NCBI GenBank assembly: GCA_030539615.1
Contig: JAUNXU010000003.1
Span: 1-41,813 of the forward strand
Length of the DNA stretch: 41,813 nucleotides
DNA from: Methanobacteriaceae archaeon
Lineage (GTDB): Archaea; Methanobacteriota; Methanobacteria; Methanobacteriales; Methanobacteriaceae
Reading direction: 5' to 3'
This document shows, one piece after another, positions 9,685 to 18,116 of the stretch; the stretch's first letter is position 1, and the number at the start of each line of letters is the position of its first letter. Below the pieces are notes generated by a model. That model was not told the origin of the DNA and searched no databases. It saw only the letters and a program-made list of their open reading frames with translations. A program made the position numbers and the translations under genes.

Positions 9685-9749
9685 TATTATCACCTATATA
9701 TTCTTATTTTTTTATATTATTCCTTTTTTGCAATATGAGAATTATATGA

Positions 9750-10295
9750 TTATTCTTCATCTGCGTCATTATTAGTTTCTTCTTTAGTTTCAGTTTCTTG
9801 AACTATGCTTCTTTCTACTGGTGAACCTGGATAGAATCCAATATTATCTTCATCTATTTTAGGTACTAAGTATCCTGGTGCATTAATTTTTTTACCATTA
9901 AGTGTGATATGTCCATGAATGATAAATAATCTTGCTTCTTTAACTGTTCTACTTAATCCTTTTCTGTGTACAAGACTTTGTAATCTTCTTCTTAGAACAT
10001 CTTCAACATTTATTTCAAGCACTTCTTCTAGTTTAGCATTAGGTGATAATATACCCATTCTAACAAGATGGTTTAATAATTGTTCTCCTTCTTGTTGTGC
10101 TTCTTCTGAATCTGTACCAAGAAGTACCCTTGCATCTCTTCGATATCTTTTTACTTTAGAATCAGCTTTCCAAACTTCTTTTTTATTTTTTAATCCATAT
10201 TTTTGAATTAATTTATTATCTTCTTTAATACGATCCATAATCCATGGATGTGATGGAGTATTATATTGTTTTCGTGGTTTTTTTGGATGTCCCAT
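9750..10295 (-). CDS. rps4: 30S ribosomal protein S4
   Basis: The 181-residue uS4 of archaeal type (S9 in eukaryotes) begins [18 protein letters not shown]. It has the S4 RNA-binding domain [35 protein letters not shown] at about 104-138 and an acidic tail. It is a primary binder of the 5' domain of 16S rRNA. It lies between rps13 and rps11 in the standard archaeal order. Confidence 0.97.
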   Translation of the reverse strand: MGHPKKPRKQYNTPSHPWIMDRIKEDNKLIQKYGLKNKKEVWKADSKVKRYRRDARVLLGTDSEEAQQEGEQLLNHLVRMGILSPNAKLEEVLEINVEDVLRRRLQSLVHRKGLSRTVKEARLFIIHGHITLNGKKINAPGYLVPKIDEDNIGFYPGSPVERSIVQETETKEETNNDADEE

Positions 10296-10340
10296 AATCT
10301 ATCTCCTTTATGATTTTTTTAATAATGGTAGAAAACTAAT

Positions 10341-10802
10341 CTAGTTTTCTCCACCTCTTTGTTTACTTACACCAACAGAAGAACCGTGTCTGAATGTTGA
10401 TTTAGTTCTTTGTCCTCTTACAGGTAATCCTGATTCATGTCTTTTACCTTTGTAACTTCTAATCTTTTTCATTCTGTTAAGATCATCACGTAAAATCATG
10501 TTTAAATCAGATTCAATTAAATGTTTAGTTTCACCTGTTTCGTAATCAAATCTTCTGTTTAATAACCATTCTGGAATATTATATTCTTGAGGATTTTCTA
10601 GTACTTCAACAATTTTAGCTACTTTATCTTCTTCAAGATATCCTATTTGTTGTTCTTCATCTAGTCCAGCTACTTTGCATATTGAAGTTGCAAATGCTTT
10701 TCCAACACCTTTAATTTCAGTTAATGCTGAGACTATTTTTTTATTTCCGTCTACATCCTTACGGGATATACGGACCATATGTCTAAATTCTTGTTCAGCC
10801 AT
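10341..10802 (-). CDS. rps13: 30S ribosomal protein S13
   Basis: The 153-residue uS13 of archaeal type shows [40 protein letters not shown] (helix-hairpin-helix) and [20 protein letters not shown] near the C-terminus. It contacts L5 across the subunit interface. GGAGGG lies 9 nt before the ATG. It is the first gene of the rps13-rps4-rps11-rpoD block and is preceded by a 342 bp gap, so it probably has its own promoter. Confidence 0.97.
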   Translation of the reverse strand: MAEQEFRHMVRISRKDVDGNKKIVSALTEIKGVGKAFATSICKVAGLDEEQQIGYLEEDKVAKIVEVLENPQEYNIPEWLLNRRFDYETGETKHLIESDLNMILRDDLNRMKKIRSYKGKRHESGLPVRGQRTKSTFRHGSSVGVSKQRGGEN

Positions 10803-11144
10803 TTATTTTAGCCCTCCAATTCAATTTATATTTTTATTTTATCATATTAACTAATATAACAAAATTTATCTAAAAAATAATACATTATCATCTTTTAAAG
10901 AAGAACTAAATATTATTTTTTTATGAATTTAATTAATTTTGAAAAATAGTTTTTTTTATATTAAATTAATTATAATATCTTACAATTAACACATTTAATT
11001 CAAAGTTTTATAAGATTTGGTTCTAAATATTAATATTACATTTTATTCTTTTAAGCTTTAGATTTTAAATAGAAATTATAATATAATTAAATTAATATTA
11101 GAAAAAAAGAGAATTTTGTGTTTTATAATGTAATAAATTATAAG
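10803..11144. other. 342 bp AT-rich gap upstream of rps13
   Basis: There is no open reading frame of note. The gap separates rps13 from tRNA-Ser and must hold the promoter of the rps13-rpoD-rps2 block on the minus strand. Several TATA-like stretches are present (for example AATATAAATT near 10825-10836), but none can be singled out. I see no clear repeats. Confidence 0.4.
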
Positions 11145-11228
<84 letters not shown>

Positions 11229-11611
11229 TCATATATTTTTTAATTAATTTATTTTTATTCACTTATAAATAATAATATCTATTTTCTCTTATATTTAATT
11301 TACCATTAATTAATAATTTTTTAACAGCATATTAATTCACGAATCATTAAATAGACATTTTTTTAATTTATTTATACTTGATATAATTTTTTTAATAGTT
11401 ATTACTAACAATTAATCAATAAATAAGTTTTTTTACAGCAATATATCTTAAATATCTTACCATAATTAAAAATTTTATAATGACCTCGCCCTTAATATAC
11501 AAATTAAAGGTTCCACAGTTTATAAAAACTTGTAATTAATTATTTAATGGATTTATAATTAATTTAGTAAAATTAGAAAAAATATTGTTTATTATTTTTT
11601 TCCAAATTTAA
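11229..11611. other. 383 bp AT-rich gap between tRNA-Ser and truB
   Basis: No gene is visible. The part next to the tRNA should hold its promoter. A short, relatively GC-rich patch at about 11481-11520 contains GACCTCGCCCTTAAT and a nearly complementary ATTAAAGG that could form a small hairpin. It stands out from the surrounding sequence, but I cannot assign it. Confidence 0.4.
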
Positions 11612-12574
11612 TTATTTCCACATCTTAGGATATGTATTTGGTAATATAAAAACTTTTCCAATATCAACTACTATTTTAGTATTAGCTTCAATTATTTCAT
11701 CAGTAAAATATAAACTTTTTCCAGCAGCAACAAGTTCATCTTTTAAAGTCATAATTGCTACCACATCATTTTTTCGAATATTTGTATCAAGTTTTACTAT
11801 TCCAGAATTTGCTAAATTTGCTCCATGACATACTGCATCTACTGCACTATCTTTAATATATATTTTTAACATATCATCTGTTACTTTTTCTACTGGTTGA
11901 ATAATTCGTCTTAATTCATCTTCATTATCTTCATTTTTCCAATAATAATATGCATCTGTTATATCTTGTAATGTAGTTAATGTTTCATCTTCAATAAAAG
12001 GGCCTGCTTTTATTCTTCTTAATTCTGCCATGTGTGCACCTATACCTAATGCTTCTCCCATGTCATGACAATATTTTCTGATATATGTTCCGGCTTCACA
12101 AGTTACATCAAATAAAATATCTTGTCCATCAATTTCAATAATATTATTTTCATAAATACTTCTAACTCTTAATTCACGTTTTACTGCAGATTTAACAGGT
12201 GGTATTTGAAATACCTTGCCTTTAAATTCATCAAATATTTCATATATTTTATCTTCATCTATTTTTTCATGTAATCGCATAAGACATACATATGCTTTTG
12301 ATGATAAAAGTAATAATTCCATTGATTTTGTAGCAGTATTAATAGCCATAGGTAAAACACCTGTAACCTTAGGATCAAGAGTACCACCATGACCAGTTTT
12401 ACCTACATTAAGAATATGCTTTACCCAAGAATCAATTTCATGAGAAGTAGGACCAGAAGGTTTATCAACATTAATAATACCTTTACTAATATGCTCAGAA
12501 ATACTTCGTTCAGAAGGTACTTTCCCATAATCATAATCAGTATTACTTTCACACATATAATAATAATTAACCAT
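11612..12574 (-). CDS. truB: tRNA/rRNA pseudouridine synthase (Cbf5/TruB family)
   Basis: The 320-residue protein has the archaeal Cbf5 layout, with a TruB catalytic domain then a C-terminal PUA domain. KGIINVDKPSGPTSHEIDSW (31-50) is followed by GHGGTLDPKVTGVLPM (61-76), in which D67 is the catalytic aspartate. It is the catalytic subunit of H/ACA guide RNPs and may also make Psi55 in tRNA. AGGAG lies 9 nt upstream of the ATG at 12574. The 7-10 residue N-terminal lead-in is poorly conserved, so an internal start is possible. rpl14e-truB is the usual order, but a plus-strand gene separates them here. Confidence 0.93.
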   Translation of the reverse strand: MVNYYYMCESNTDYDYGKVPSERSISEHISKGIINVDKPSGPTSHEIDSWVKHILNVGKTGHGGTLDPKVTGVLPMAINTATKSMELLLLSSKAYVCLMRLHEKIDEDKIYEIFDEFKGKVFQIPPVKSAVKRELRVRSIYENNIIEIDGQDILFDVTCEAGTYIRKYCHDMGEALGIGAHMAELRRIKAGPFIEDETLTTLQDITDAYYYWKNEDNEDELRRIIQPVEKVTDDMLKIYIKDSAVDAVCHGANLANSGIVKLDTNIRKNDVVAIMTLKDELVAAGKSLYFTDEIIEANTKIVVDIGKVFILPNTYPKMWK

Positions 12575-12638
12575 AAAAATAAACTCCTATTAATAATCTA
12601 AAAAATTTTAAATTTAAGATAATAATTTAAATATCCAA

Positions 12639-12726
12639 CAAAAATCATTTTTTTTTAGAAATTTTATTCTTCAATTGCCAAACAAAGATTTTTCCTAATC
12701 TTTTCATTTAACAATCGAGATTTTTG
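12639..12726 (+). repeat. Structured repeat element, copy B
   Basis: The outer arms CAAAAATC (12639-12646) and GATTTTTG (12719-12726) are perfectly complementary. The core AGAAATTTTATTCTTCAATTG...CTTTTCATTTAACAAT is about 85% identical to the copy at 34745-34837. An inner pairing CAATTG/CAATCG (12672-12677, 12712-12717) has one mismatch. A further perfect hairpin AAAGAT/ATCTTT (12684-12689, 12698-12703) is specific to this copy. It lies between divergent truB and the small secreted-protein gene, 145 bp before that gene. Strand is assigned only by matching the other copies. Confidence 0.7.
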
Positions 12727-12870
12727 CCATTTTCTATTTAATAAAAAAAAATTTCCTAACCTTATCTTATATTATTTCATTTATCATTAATATTATTTAA
12801 AACAGTATATTTGACTTAGAAATATAAAAATAATAATATTAATAATAATATATGAGGAGGTAAATAAATC

Positions 12871-13255
12871 ATGCGAAAAAAAAGCAATGATAACAATTAT
12901 AATAATAGTAGTGGTTATTTTAGGAATAATTACTTTTGGTTATGCAACACAAATAAATAAACAACCAAAGAAAAATAGTCCATTAAATGTAACTAAAATT
13001 AATACTACTAATGAATCTAAAGATATTCCAAAAAAACAAACTCCAAAAATATCAAATGTTTCTGTAAATAATAGTTCAACAAATAATACAAATAATACAA
13101 ATTCAACTGAAAGTCCAACATTAAGTCAAGCAGAATATGATAAATTACATCCAGAAGATCAAGAAACATTAAATCAATTAGGATGGAAACCTGGTGATGA
13201 AATACCTGGTGATATTGGTATTGGAGATAATCCAAATTATCCTGAAAATCAATAA
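12871..13255 (+). CDS. Small secreted or membrane-anchored protein, 5' reading frame disturbed by an A8 tract
   Basis: A strong ribosome binding site GAGGAGGT (12854-12861) precedes an ATG at 12871. The long open frame starts only at the ATG at 12887, out of phase with it. Removing one A from the A8 run at 12876-12883 would join them and give an N-terminus MRKKAMITIIIIVVVILG, an ideal signal or anchor sequence. The rest is a Ser/Asn/Thr-rich linker and a short acidic C-terminus ending in PNYPENQ. The frame seen directly is 12887-13255 (122 residues). I do not recognise the family. It lies on the strand opposite to the ribosomal cluster that it interrupts. Confidence 0.6.
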
Positions 13256-13300
13256 TAAATTTTTTTAAAATAAGAATTTTTACAAAATTAAAAATAGTAT

Positions 13301-13332
13301 AAAATTAGTTTAAAATAAAAATTAGTTTAAAA
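13301..13332 (+). repeat. Short direct repeat, 15 bp twice
   Basis: AAAATTAGTTTAAAA occurs at 13301-13315 and again at 13318-13332, in the convergent gap between the small secreted gene and rpl14e. It is low-complexity and may have no function. Confidence 0.5.
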
Positions 13333-13345
13333 ATAATAAAGAAAA

Positions 13346-13365
13346 TAGAATCTATAATGATTCTA
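13346..13365 (-). terminator. Terminator hairpin at the end of rpl14e
   Basis: A perfect 7 bp inverted repeat TAGAATC/GATTCTA (13346-13352 and 13359-13365) with loop TATAAT overlaps the rpl14e stop codon. On the minus strand it is followed by a T-rich stretch (13320-13345). It would end the L3-to-L14e transcript before the inserted gene. Confidence 0.45.
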
Positions 13366-13573
13366 ATTCTTTTTTAACTGCTTCTATATCATCAGATACT
13401 TCTACAGTTTGATCTAAAGGTTCTAAATGGTTAATATTACAACGACGGTTTTTAATAGTAGTACCTACTACTTCAACAAAACTTTCATCAATAACATCTA
13501 ATATAACACATTTTTCTCCAGATTCTCGTCCTGCGATCTTAACGCATACTCTTCCTTTTTCTATTGCTGGCAT
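13352..13573 (-). CDS. rpl14e: 50S ribosomal protein L14e
   Basis: The 73-residue eL14 has the KOW-like SH3 fold: MPAIEKGRVCVKIAGRESGEKCVILDVID, then NRRCNINHLEPLD. The length is typical for archaeal L14e. It follows cmk by 15 bp and is the last gene of the upstream minus-strand run. Confidence 0.94.
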   Translation of the reverse strand: MPAIEKGRVCVKIAGRESGEKCVILDVIDESFVEVVGTTIKNRRCNINHLEPLDQTVEVSDDIEAVKKELESL

Positions 13574-13588
13574 TATTATTCACCTATA

Positions 13589-14107
13589 TTATTTTTGTTT
13601 AATACATTCAAGTATTATTTTTACTGTAGCTTCAGTATTAAAAGTACCAGAATTAATAATTATATCATAAATATCTAAATTATTAATATCAATATTATGA
13701 ATTTCTTGGTATCTTTTAGCTTCACTTGAGCTTCTTATAATCATTTCTTCTTTAATTTTATCCAGAGGTTCTTTTTCTCTATCACAAATTCGTTCTGCAC
13801 GAATATCTTCAGGAGCTATAAACCATATACGATAATCAGCTTCTACAAAATAAGCTGATATTCGTCCTTCAACAATTAAATTTTCACTATTGTTTGCAAT
13901 TTCTGCTTGTTTTTTATCAAGTTCATAATCTATATTATTATTACCTTCAGCAAATTCACTGAATTCTAGTAGAGTCATTTTCCTATCTTTAGCCATTTGT
14001 CTAAAAACATCCCCTGCTGACAAATAAGGTATATCCATTTTTTCAGATAATACCTTAGTTGTTGAAGTTGTACCAGTTCCAGCTAATCCACCTATGGTGA
14101 TAATCAT
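13589..14107 (-). CDS. cmk: Cytidylate kinase
   Basis: The 172-residue archaeal CMP kinase phosphorylates CMP/dCMP with ATP. The N-terminal P-loop is [13 protein letters not shown] (6-18), followed by [19 protein letters not shown] and EGRISAYF segments and a lid rich in Arg ([14 protein letters not shown]). The length fits the short archaeal form. Its ATG overlaps the rpl34e stop as ATGA, so the two are translationally coupled. Confidence 0.94.
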   Translation of the reverse strand: MIITIGGLAGTGTTSTTKVLSEKMDIPYLSAGDVFRQMAKDRKMTLLEFSEFAEGNNNIDYELDKKQAEIANNSENLIVEGRISAYFVEADYRIWFIAPEDIRAERICDREKEPLDKIKEEMIIRSSSEAKRYQEIHNIDINNLDIYDIIINSGTFNTEATVKIILECIKQK

Positions 14108-14373
14108 AATGATCTAGCCTCATTTTTAAACAATTTTTTAGTACAGTTAGTACAAAGATTTCCACCATATGGTCTATTTGGTTTTCTACTATTTTTAGAT
14201 AATTTCCTTATTTCATATGGTCTTCCTCTAGGTACTGCATCTAATGTTCTTCCACAGTTTGCACAAACATGTTTTGAAGGTTTTTTCTTTTTGTAATGAG
14301 TTACATTACGTCCTCCTGGAACCTTTTTAGATACTGCTTTTAAAGATTTAGTTCTATATCTTGGTTGTGGCAT
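14104..14373 (-). CDS. rpl34e: 50S ribosomal protein L34e
   Basis: The 89-residue eL34 has two zinc-binding CxxC pairs, CANCGRTLD and CTNCTKK, and begins [20 protein letters not shown]. It is separated from the EMC3-like gene by 159 bp, the largest gap inside this part of the cluster, so a secondary promoter there is possible. Confidence 0.95.
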   Translation of the reverse strand: MPQPRYRTKSLKAVSKKVPGGRNVTHYKKKKPSKHVCANCGRTLDAVPRGRPYEIRKLSKNSRKPNRPYGGNLCTNCTKKLFKNEARSL

Positions 14374-14412
14374 TTTTTTCCTCCCTTTTAATTTTTTCTA
14401 TTTTATTATTAC

Positions 14413-14472
14413 TAAAGAACAAATTTTTAAAAGTGATAATTAACTTTTATATTTAACCCATTTAGTTCTTTA
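14413..14472. other. Inverted repeat in the gap upstream of rpl34e
   Basis: The arms TAAAGAAC (14413-14420) and GTTCTTTA (14465-14472) are complementary, and an inner AAAAGT/ACTTTT pair lies between them. It sits in an otherwise plain 159 bp operon gap. In DNA this AT-rich, an 8 bp inverted repeat can occur by chance. Confidence 0.3.
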
Positions 14473-14532
14473 ATATACCTATTAATATTTATGTTATTTT
14501 TTAGTTTTATAATTTATCCTTAGTAACTACCC

Positions 14533-15093
14533 TTACATTGATTTCATTCCCAATGCTTTCCTAAATAAGAATGACATTGCAAATGTTACAAGTACATACC
14601 ACCCAAACCAACCTATTGAAGTAACTGGTGTTCCAGGTGCTGGATGCCATATTATTTGAAATATAGGAACACAAAGAAGATAATAAACACTTTGTGGTAA
14701 ATTTACAAACATATGATTTATAACTGGATTTGCATTTAAACCATAAAATATAATCAATATTGGAACCATTGTTATAAACATTGGTTTAAATTGCATTTTC
14801 ATTAATTCTGTCTGATCAGACATTGCATCCATCTGTTTTTTCTGTACTCTTTCCATTGCTTTCATATCACCAGAATCTTTAGCTTTCTTCAGTTCATCTT
14901 GAAGACTTTTCATATTCTGATTTACTTCCTGTAAACGATCTTGATCAACTAGTAATTTATTTGCAACTGTTGTTAGTAAACCTACAATAGATGCAATTAT
15001 AAATACTGTTAATATTGGATTTGTTGGAGTAGGATCCATACTAATTAATGGATTTAATAAAGGATCTACTATGGAACTTATTATATCCATCAT
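14533..15093 (-). CDS. EMC3/TMCO1-like (DUF106) membrane insertase homologue
   Basis: The 186-residue protein has a TM segment near 27-50 (LTVFIIASIVGLLTTVANKL), a charged coiled-coil region (about 54-95, LQEVNQNMKSLQDELKKAKD), then two more TM segments (MFITMVPILIIFYGL and WFGWYVLVTFAMSFLF). This is the layout of the archaeal Ylp1/DUF106 branch of the Oxa1/YidC/EMC3 superfamily, which helps insert membrane proteins. It lies just downstream of secY and adkA, as in most Euryarchaeota, which supports a role in membrane protein biogenesis. GGAGA lies 6 nt before the first ATG. Confidence 0.9.
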   Translation of the reverse strand: MMDIISSIVDPLLNPLISMDPTPTNPILTVFIIASIVGLLTTVANKLLVDQDRLQEVNQNMKSLQDELKKAKDSGDMKAMERVQKKQMDAMSDQTELMKMQFKPMFITMVPILIIFYGLNANPVINHMFVNLPQSVYYLLCVPIFQIIWHPAPGTPVTSIGWFGWYVLVTFAMSFLFRKALGMKSM

Positions 15094-15116
15094 GTTATAG
15101 TCTCCAATTTAAAGGT

Positions 15117-15674
15117 TTAAGGTAATGATTCAATAAGTTGTTCAACAGCACTTTCTAATCCATTATCACTATTTTGTACATAAGATACTGTTGCTCCTGT
15201 AAACATGGAATAAGCCATTACTGTTGATCTATTAGTCATTTGATGTTCTTTTATTGCATCATATGATTCTTGATCACGTGTTCTTGTATCATCATTTAAA
15301 CGTCTGTATAATATTTCATCAGGTTTTGCTTCAATTAATATAAATTGTGTTGGTTTTAATTCTTCTAAAACCCACCTTGGTAATCCGGGTAAATATCCTT
15401 TAGGTGTTTTTATTGTACAGTGAGTATCAATTATAATATTATCTTTTTGACTTAATTGATGTATTCTTTCTGCTGCTTTTTTTTGCACTTCTTTTTGTAC
15501 TTCAGGATTTAATTTACGCATATCATCTCTATCTTCTACTAAATCTTGTTCTTTAGCAATTTCTAGCATTATATCTCCATAATTTATATTGATATAATCT
15601 ACTTTTTCTAATACACTATTTAATACTGTGGTACTACCTGAACCAGGTATTCCTGCAATAATGACTATATTCAT
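15117..15674 (-). CDS. adkA: Archaeal-type adenylate kinase
   Basis: AdkA (ATP + AMP = 2 ADP) is the archaeal form, distinct from bacterial Adk. The start at 15674 gives MNIVIIAGIPGSGSTTVLNS with the P-loop GIPGSGSTT. It has AGGAG about 8 nt upstream. An in-frame upstream extension of 23 residues is not homologous and is rejected. The protein is 185 residues, near the usual 190, with DTHCTIKTPKGYLPGLP and RRLNDDTRTRD lid-like segments. Placement between secY and the EMC3-like gene is typical for Euryarchaeota. Confidence 0.94.
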   Translation of the reverse strand: MNIVIIAGIPGSGSTTVLNSVLEKVDYININYGDIMLEIAKEQDLVEDRDDMRKLNPEVQKEVQKKAAERIHQLSQKDNIIIDTHCTIKTPKGYLPGLPRWVLEELKPTQFILIEAKPDEILYRRLNDDTRTRDQESYDAIKEHQMTNRSTVMAYSMFTGATVSYVQNSDNGLESAVEQLIESLP

Positions 15675-15769
15675 TTTTAATCTCCTATATATACAAATAA
15701 TTTTTAAAATAAATTTATAATGAATTATATTATAATAATTCATTTTAATATTTTATTTATTCTATTTTT

Positions 15770-17119
15770 TTATTCATTACCTAAGAATTTTCTTAACATT
15801 GGATGCATATCCATTAATTGTTCTTTAGCAATTTCTTCATATAATTTATAAACTATACCTACAGTAAGCAGTACTCCAGTACCTCCACCAAGTGCACCAG
15901 TTAAATCTGCTACAAAAGCAAGAAGCCCTACAAATGCTCCACCTAATACTGTTATAGTTGGTATATATTTGTCTAATATTCTTTTAAATTGAGATCTATT
16001 ACTTCTAAACCCAGGTACTTGAACACCCATACCATGTAATTGTTTAGATACTTTATCTGGTCCAATTCCACTTATTTCAACCCATAATAAAGCAAAGATT
16101 ACACATAATGATATGAATACTATTGCATATATAATTACTTTTAAAGGGTCAGTAAATAATATTGAAATACTAGAAGGTGTTGTTAAATAATAAGCAATTC
16201 CACTAATTGCTGTCCCTTGAGATATTTCTCCAAGTATAGGAAAACCTAATGATTGGAATAATCCTGCAAATAATTGTACATTTAAGAAAAGTGCACTTAC
16301 TAATATAACTGGCATATTACTTGCATATACAAATTTAAGAGGATATTTAGATCTTGCTCCTTTAACTCCACCATATGATAATGGTATTTCAACACGCATA
16401 CATTCAGCATATACAACAACTAAAAATACTCCAATTGTTGCTACTACTGGAATTAATAAATCAAATTGAGGTTGACCTGTGATAAGAGAATATATGAAAC
16501 CAGGTATTCTACCTGCAGGAGCATCCGTACCAGAAACTGTTAAGAAATTAAATGATCCTACAATTATCTGTTGAGCTACTCCACTTGCAATAAATAACCC
16601 TACACCACTACCAAATCCCCATTTGGTTACTACTTCATCCATAAATATTAATAATATTCCACCTATTAAAAGCTGTAAAACTACAGCTACAGTATATTCC
16701 GGTAACATAGGAGGTAAAGCTCCTGTATAAACCAAAATAAGACCTTCAAAAAGTGTGAATATAATTGCTAATAATTTTTGAGTTCCTTGAAATGCTGCTT
16801 TATCTTCATGATTAGATAAATCCAAATCTATAAGTTTACCTCCAACAAGTAATTGCATAATAATTGATGCAGTTACTATTGGCCCTATCCCTAAAGTTAC
16901 AATTGAACCAAAACTACCTGCAATTACTGAACGTAATTGAGCAAATTGATCTATAGCTGTTGGACTAAGTCCAAACAATGATACTTCTGTTAAACAGAAA
17001 TATAATAATAATATTATTGCTGTCCATTTAATCTTTTCTTTAAATCCAAGTCTTTTATCTGGTGATCTAACTTGGGGTAATAAAGAATAAAATGGTTTTA
17101 ACATATCTAATGATGACAT
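15770..17119 (-). CDS. secY: Preprotein translocase subunit SecY
   Basis: The 449-residue Sec61-alpha/SecY channel has about ten TM segments. It includes the plug region after TM1, GSIVTLGIGPIVTASIIMQLL in TM2, GSGVGLFIASGVAQQI, SKYPLKFVYASNMPVILVSAL and the cytosolic loop VPGFRSNRSQFKRILDKYIP. The C-terminal TM10 is followed by a short tail. It forms the membrane pore with SecE and SecG, and the exported adhesin-like proteins in this window would use it. The ATG at 17119 is preferred over 17125 because of the GAGGTG ribosome binding site. Confidence 0.97.
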   Translation of the reverse strand: MSSLDMLKPFYSLLPQVRSPDKRLGFKEKIKWTAIILLLYFCLTEVSLFGLSPTAIDQFAQLRSVIAGSFGSIVTLGIGPIVTASIIMQLLVGGKLIDLDLSNHEDKAAFQGTQKLLAIIFTLFEGLILVYTGALPPMLPEYTVAVVLQLLIGGILLIFMDEVVTKWGFGSGVGLFIASGVAQQIIVGSFNFLTVSGTDAPAGRIPGFIYSLITGQPQFDLLIPVVATIGVFLVVVYAECMRVEIPLSYGGVKGARSKYPLKFVYASNMPVILVSALFLNVQLFAGLFQSLGFPILGEISQGTAISGIAYYLTTPSSISILFTDPLKVIIYAIVFISLCVIFALLWVEISGIGPDKVSKQLHGMGVQVPGFRSNRSQFKRILDKYIPTITVLGGAFVGLLAFVADLTGALGGGTGVLLTVGIVYKLYEEIAKEQLMDMHPMLRKFLGNE

Positions 17120-17182
17120 TATCACACCTCTAATAAAATATTGAAAAAATATAATCTAAAAAAAGATTATTTTATTTTTTCA

Positions 17183-17623
17183 TTATTCTATTATTTCTGC
17201 TATACCACCAATAGCTTCTATTTTTTCAACAGCTTTCTTTGAAAATTTAGGTGATTTAATTGTCATTGCATTTGTTAAATTCCCTGATCCAAGAACTTTA
17301 TTGTAACCCATTTTTGTTACATCAATAATAATTTCATCATTTTCTTTTGTTGCAATATTATTATTTAATAATTTATTTAATTCATTATCAATATAATCTA
17401 AGTTTATTGATTTGAATTCTTGTATAGTTTTTGAAGGACGTTTAAATCCATATTTTCCGAAGTGTTTAGGATCATTTATAACCATCCAAGTCCAATGATG
17501 TTTATTTCCACCTGCTTGCCCTCTTCCACCTTTATGACCAGCACCTCTTCGTTTTTTAGTACATCCACCACCTACGGATCTTGAACCTCGTAGTTTTCGT
17601 ATTTTTCGTTGTTTACGTATCAT
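17183..17623 (-). CDS. rpl15: 50S ribosomal protein L15
   Basis: The 146-residue uL15 of archaeal type begins MIRKQRKIRKLRGSRSVGGG, followed by the Gly/Lys-rich KKRRGAGHKGGRGQAGGNKH. The C-terminal globular part resembles L18e. Two adjacent ATG codons (17626, 17623) follow GAGGTGAA. The second has better spacing and matches other archaeal L15 N-termini. Confidence 0.96.
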   Translation of the reverse strand: MIRKQRKIRKLRGSRSVGGGCTKKRRGAGHKGGRGQAGGNKHHWTWMVINDPKHFGKYGFKRPSKTIQEFKSINLDYIDNELNKLLNNNIATKENDEIIIDVTKMGYNKVLGSGNLTNAMTIKSPKFSKKAVEKIEAIGGIAEIIE

Positions 17624-17639
17624 CATTTCACCTCTGATC

Positions 17640-18098
17640 TTACATCATTTTACTTAATAATGCATTTATATCTTCAGCCCTGTAACCAAGTGATCCACCT
17701 TCAGTAAAAGCCCGTTTGGTGTGTTCATATCCTTTTCTAGGAGGGCTAAGACGGAATATTGGTTTTAGTCCATTATCTTTAAGTGTTGTTTCTGATTCAT
17801 ATAATGCATGAGCTAATTCTGTAATTGATGCATATTCAGTATTTTCAGATACATACTCTTCTGTTAAATGTTTTCTACCAGGTAATCTTCCTCTATTTTC
17901 TAAAAGAGCTAAAATAGTTTCTTCTGTTACTTCTCCCCAAGTTAAATAATCTTTAGCTTTTTGAAGCATTCCTTTGTAACTTGGATTTTCAGGAATAATA
18001 ACTACGTGATTTATTCTTGTAAGTCTTAACATATCTAGTGTTTCACTAATATCTCTGTTAATTCCTGTTCTTCCTCTTACTCTTATTGCTGCTATCAT
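17640..18098 (-). CDS. rpl30: 50S ribosomal protein L30
   Basis: The 152-residue archaeal/eukaryotic-type uL30 (L7 in eukaryotes) shows IAAIRVRGRTGINRDISETL, MLRLTRINHVVIIPE and the C-terminal extension FRLSPPRKGYEHTKRAFTEGGSLGYR absent from bacterial L30. It is spaced 18 bp after rps5 and 14 bp before rpl15. Confidence 0.96.
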   Translation of the reverse strand: MIAAIRVRGRTGINRDISETLDMLRLTRINHVVIIPENPSYKGMLQKAKDYLTWGEVTEETILALLENRGRLPGRKHLTEEYVSENTEYASITELAHALYESETTLKDNGLKPIFRLSPPRKGYEHTKRAFTEGGSLGYRAEDINALLSKMM

Positions 18099-18116
18099 TT
18101 TTTTAACACCTCAATA

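Noticed and set aside
12652..12726. Element B as the inverted ends of a classical insertion sequence
   Set aside because: No transposase is nearby, the total length is under 100 bp, and the arm sequences differ between copies, unlike transposon ends.
14413..14472. A fourth copy of the structured element upstream of rpl34e
   Set aside because: It has complementary arms but lacks the AGAAA...TTCTTCAATT...TTTAACAAT core, so it does not belong to the family.
15675..15743. N-terminal extension of adenylate kinase from an upstream ATG
   Set aside because: The added residues are not like the family, and AGGAG sits just before the internal ATG at 15674, where the P-loop protein begins.
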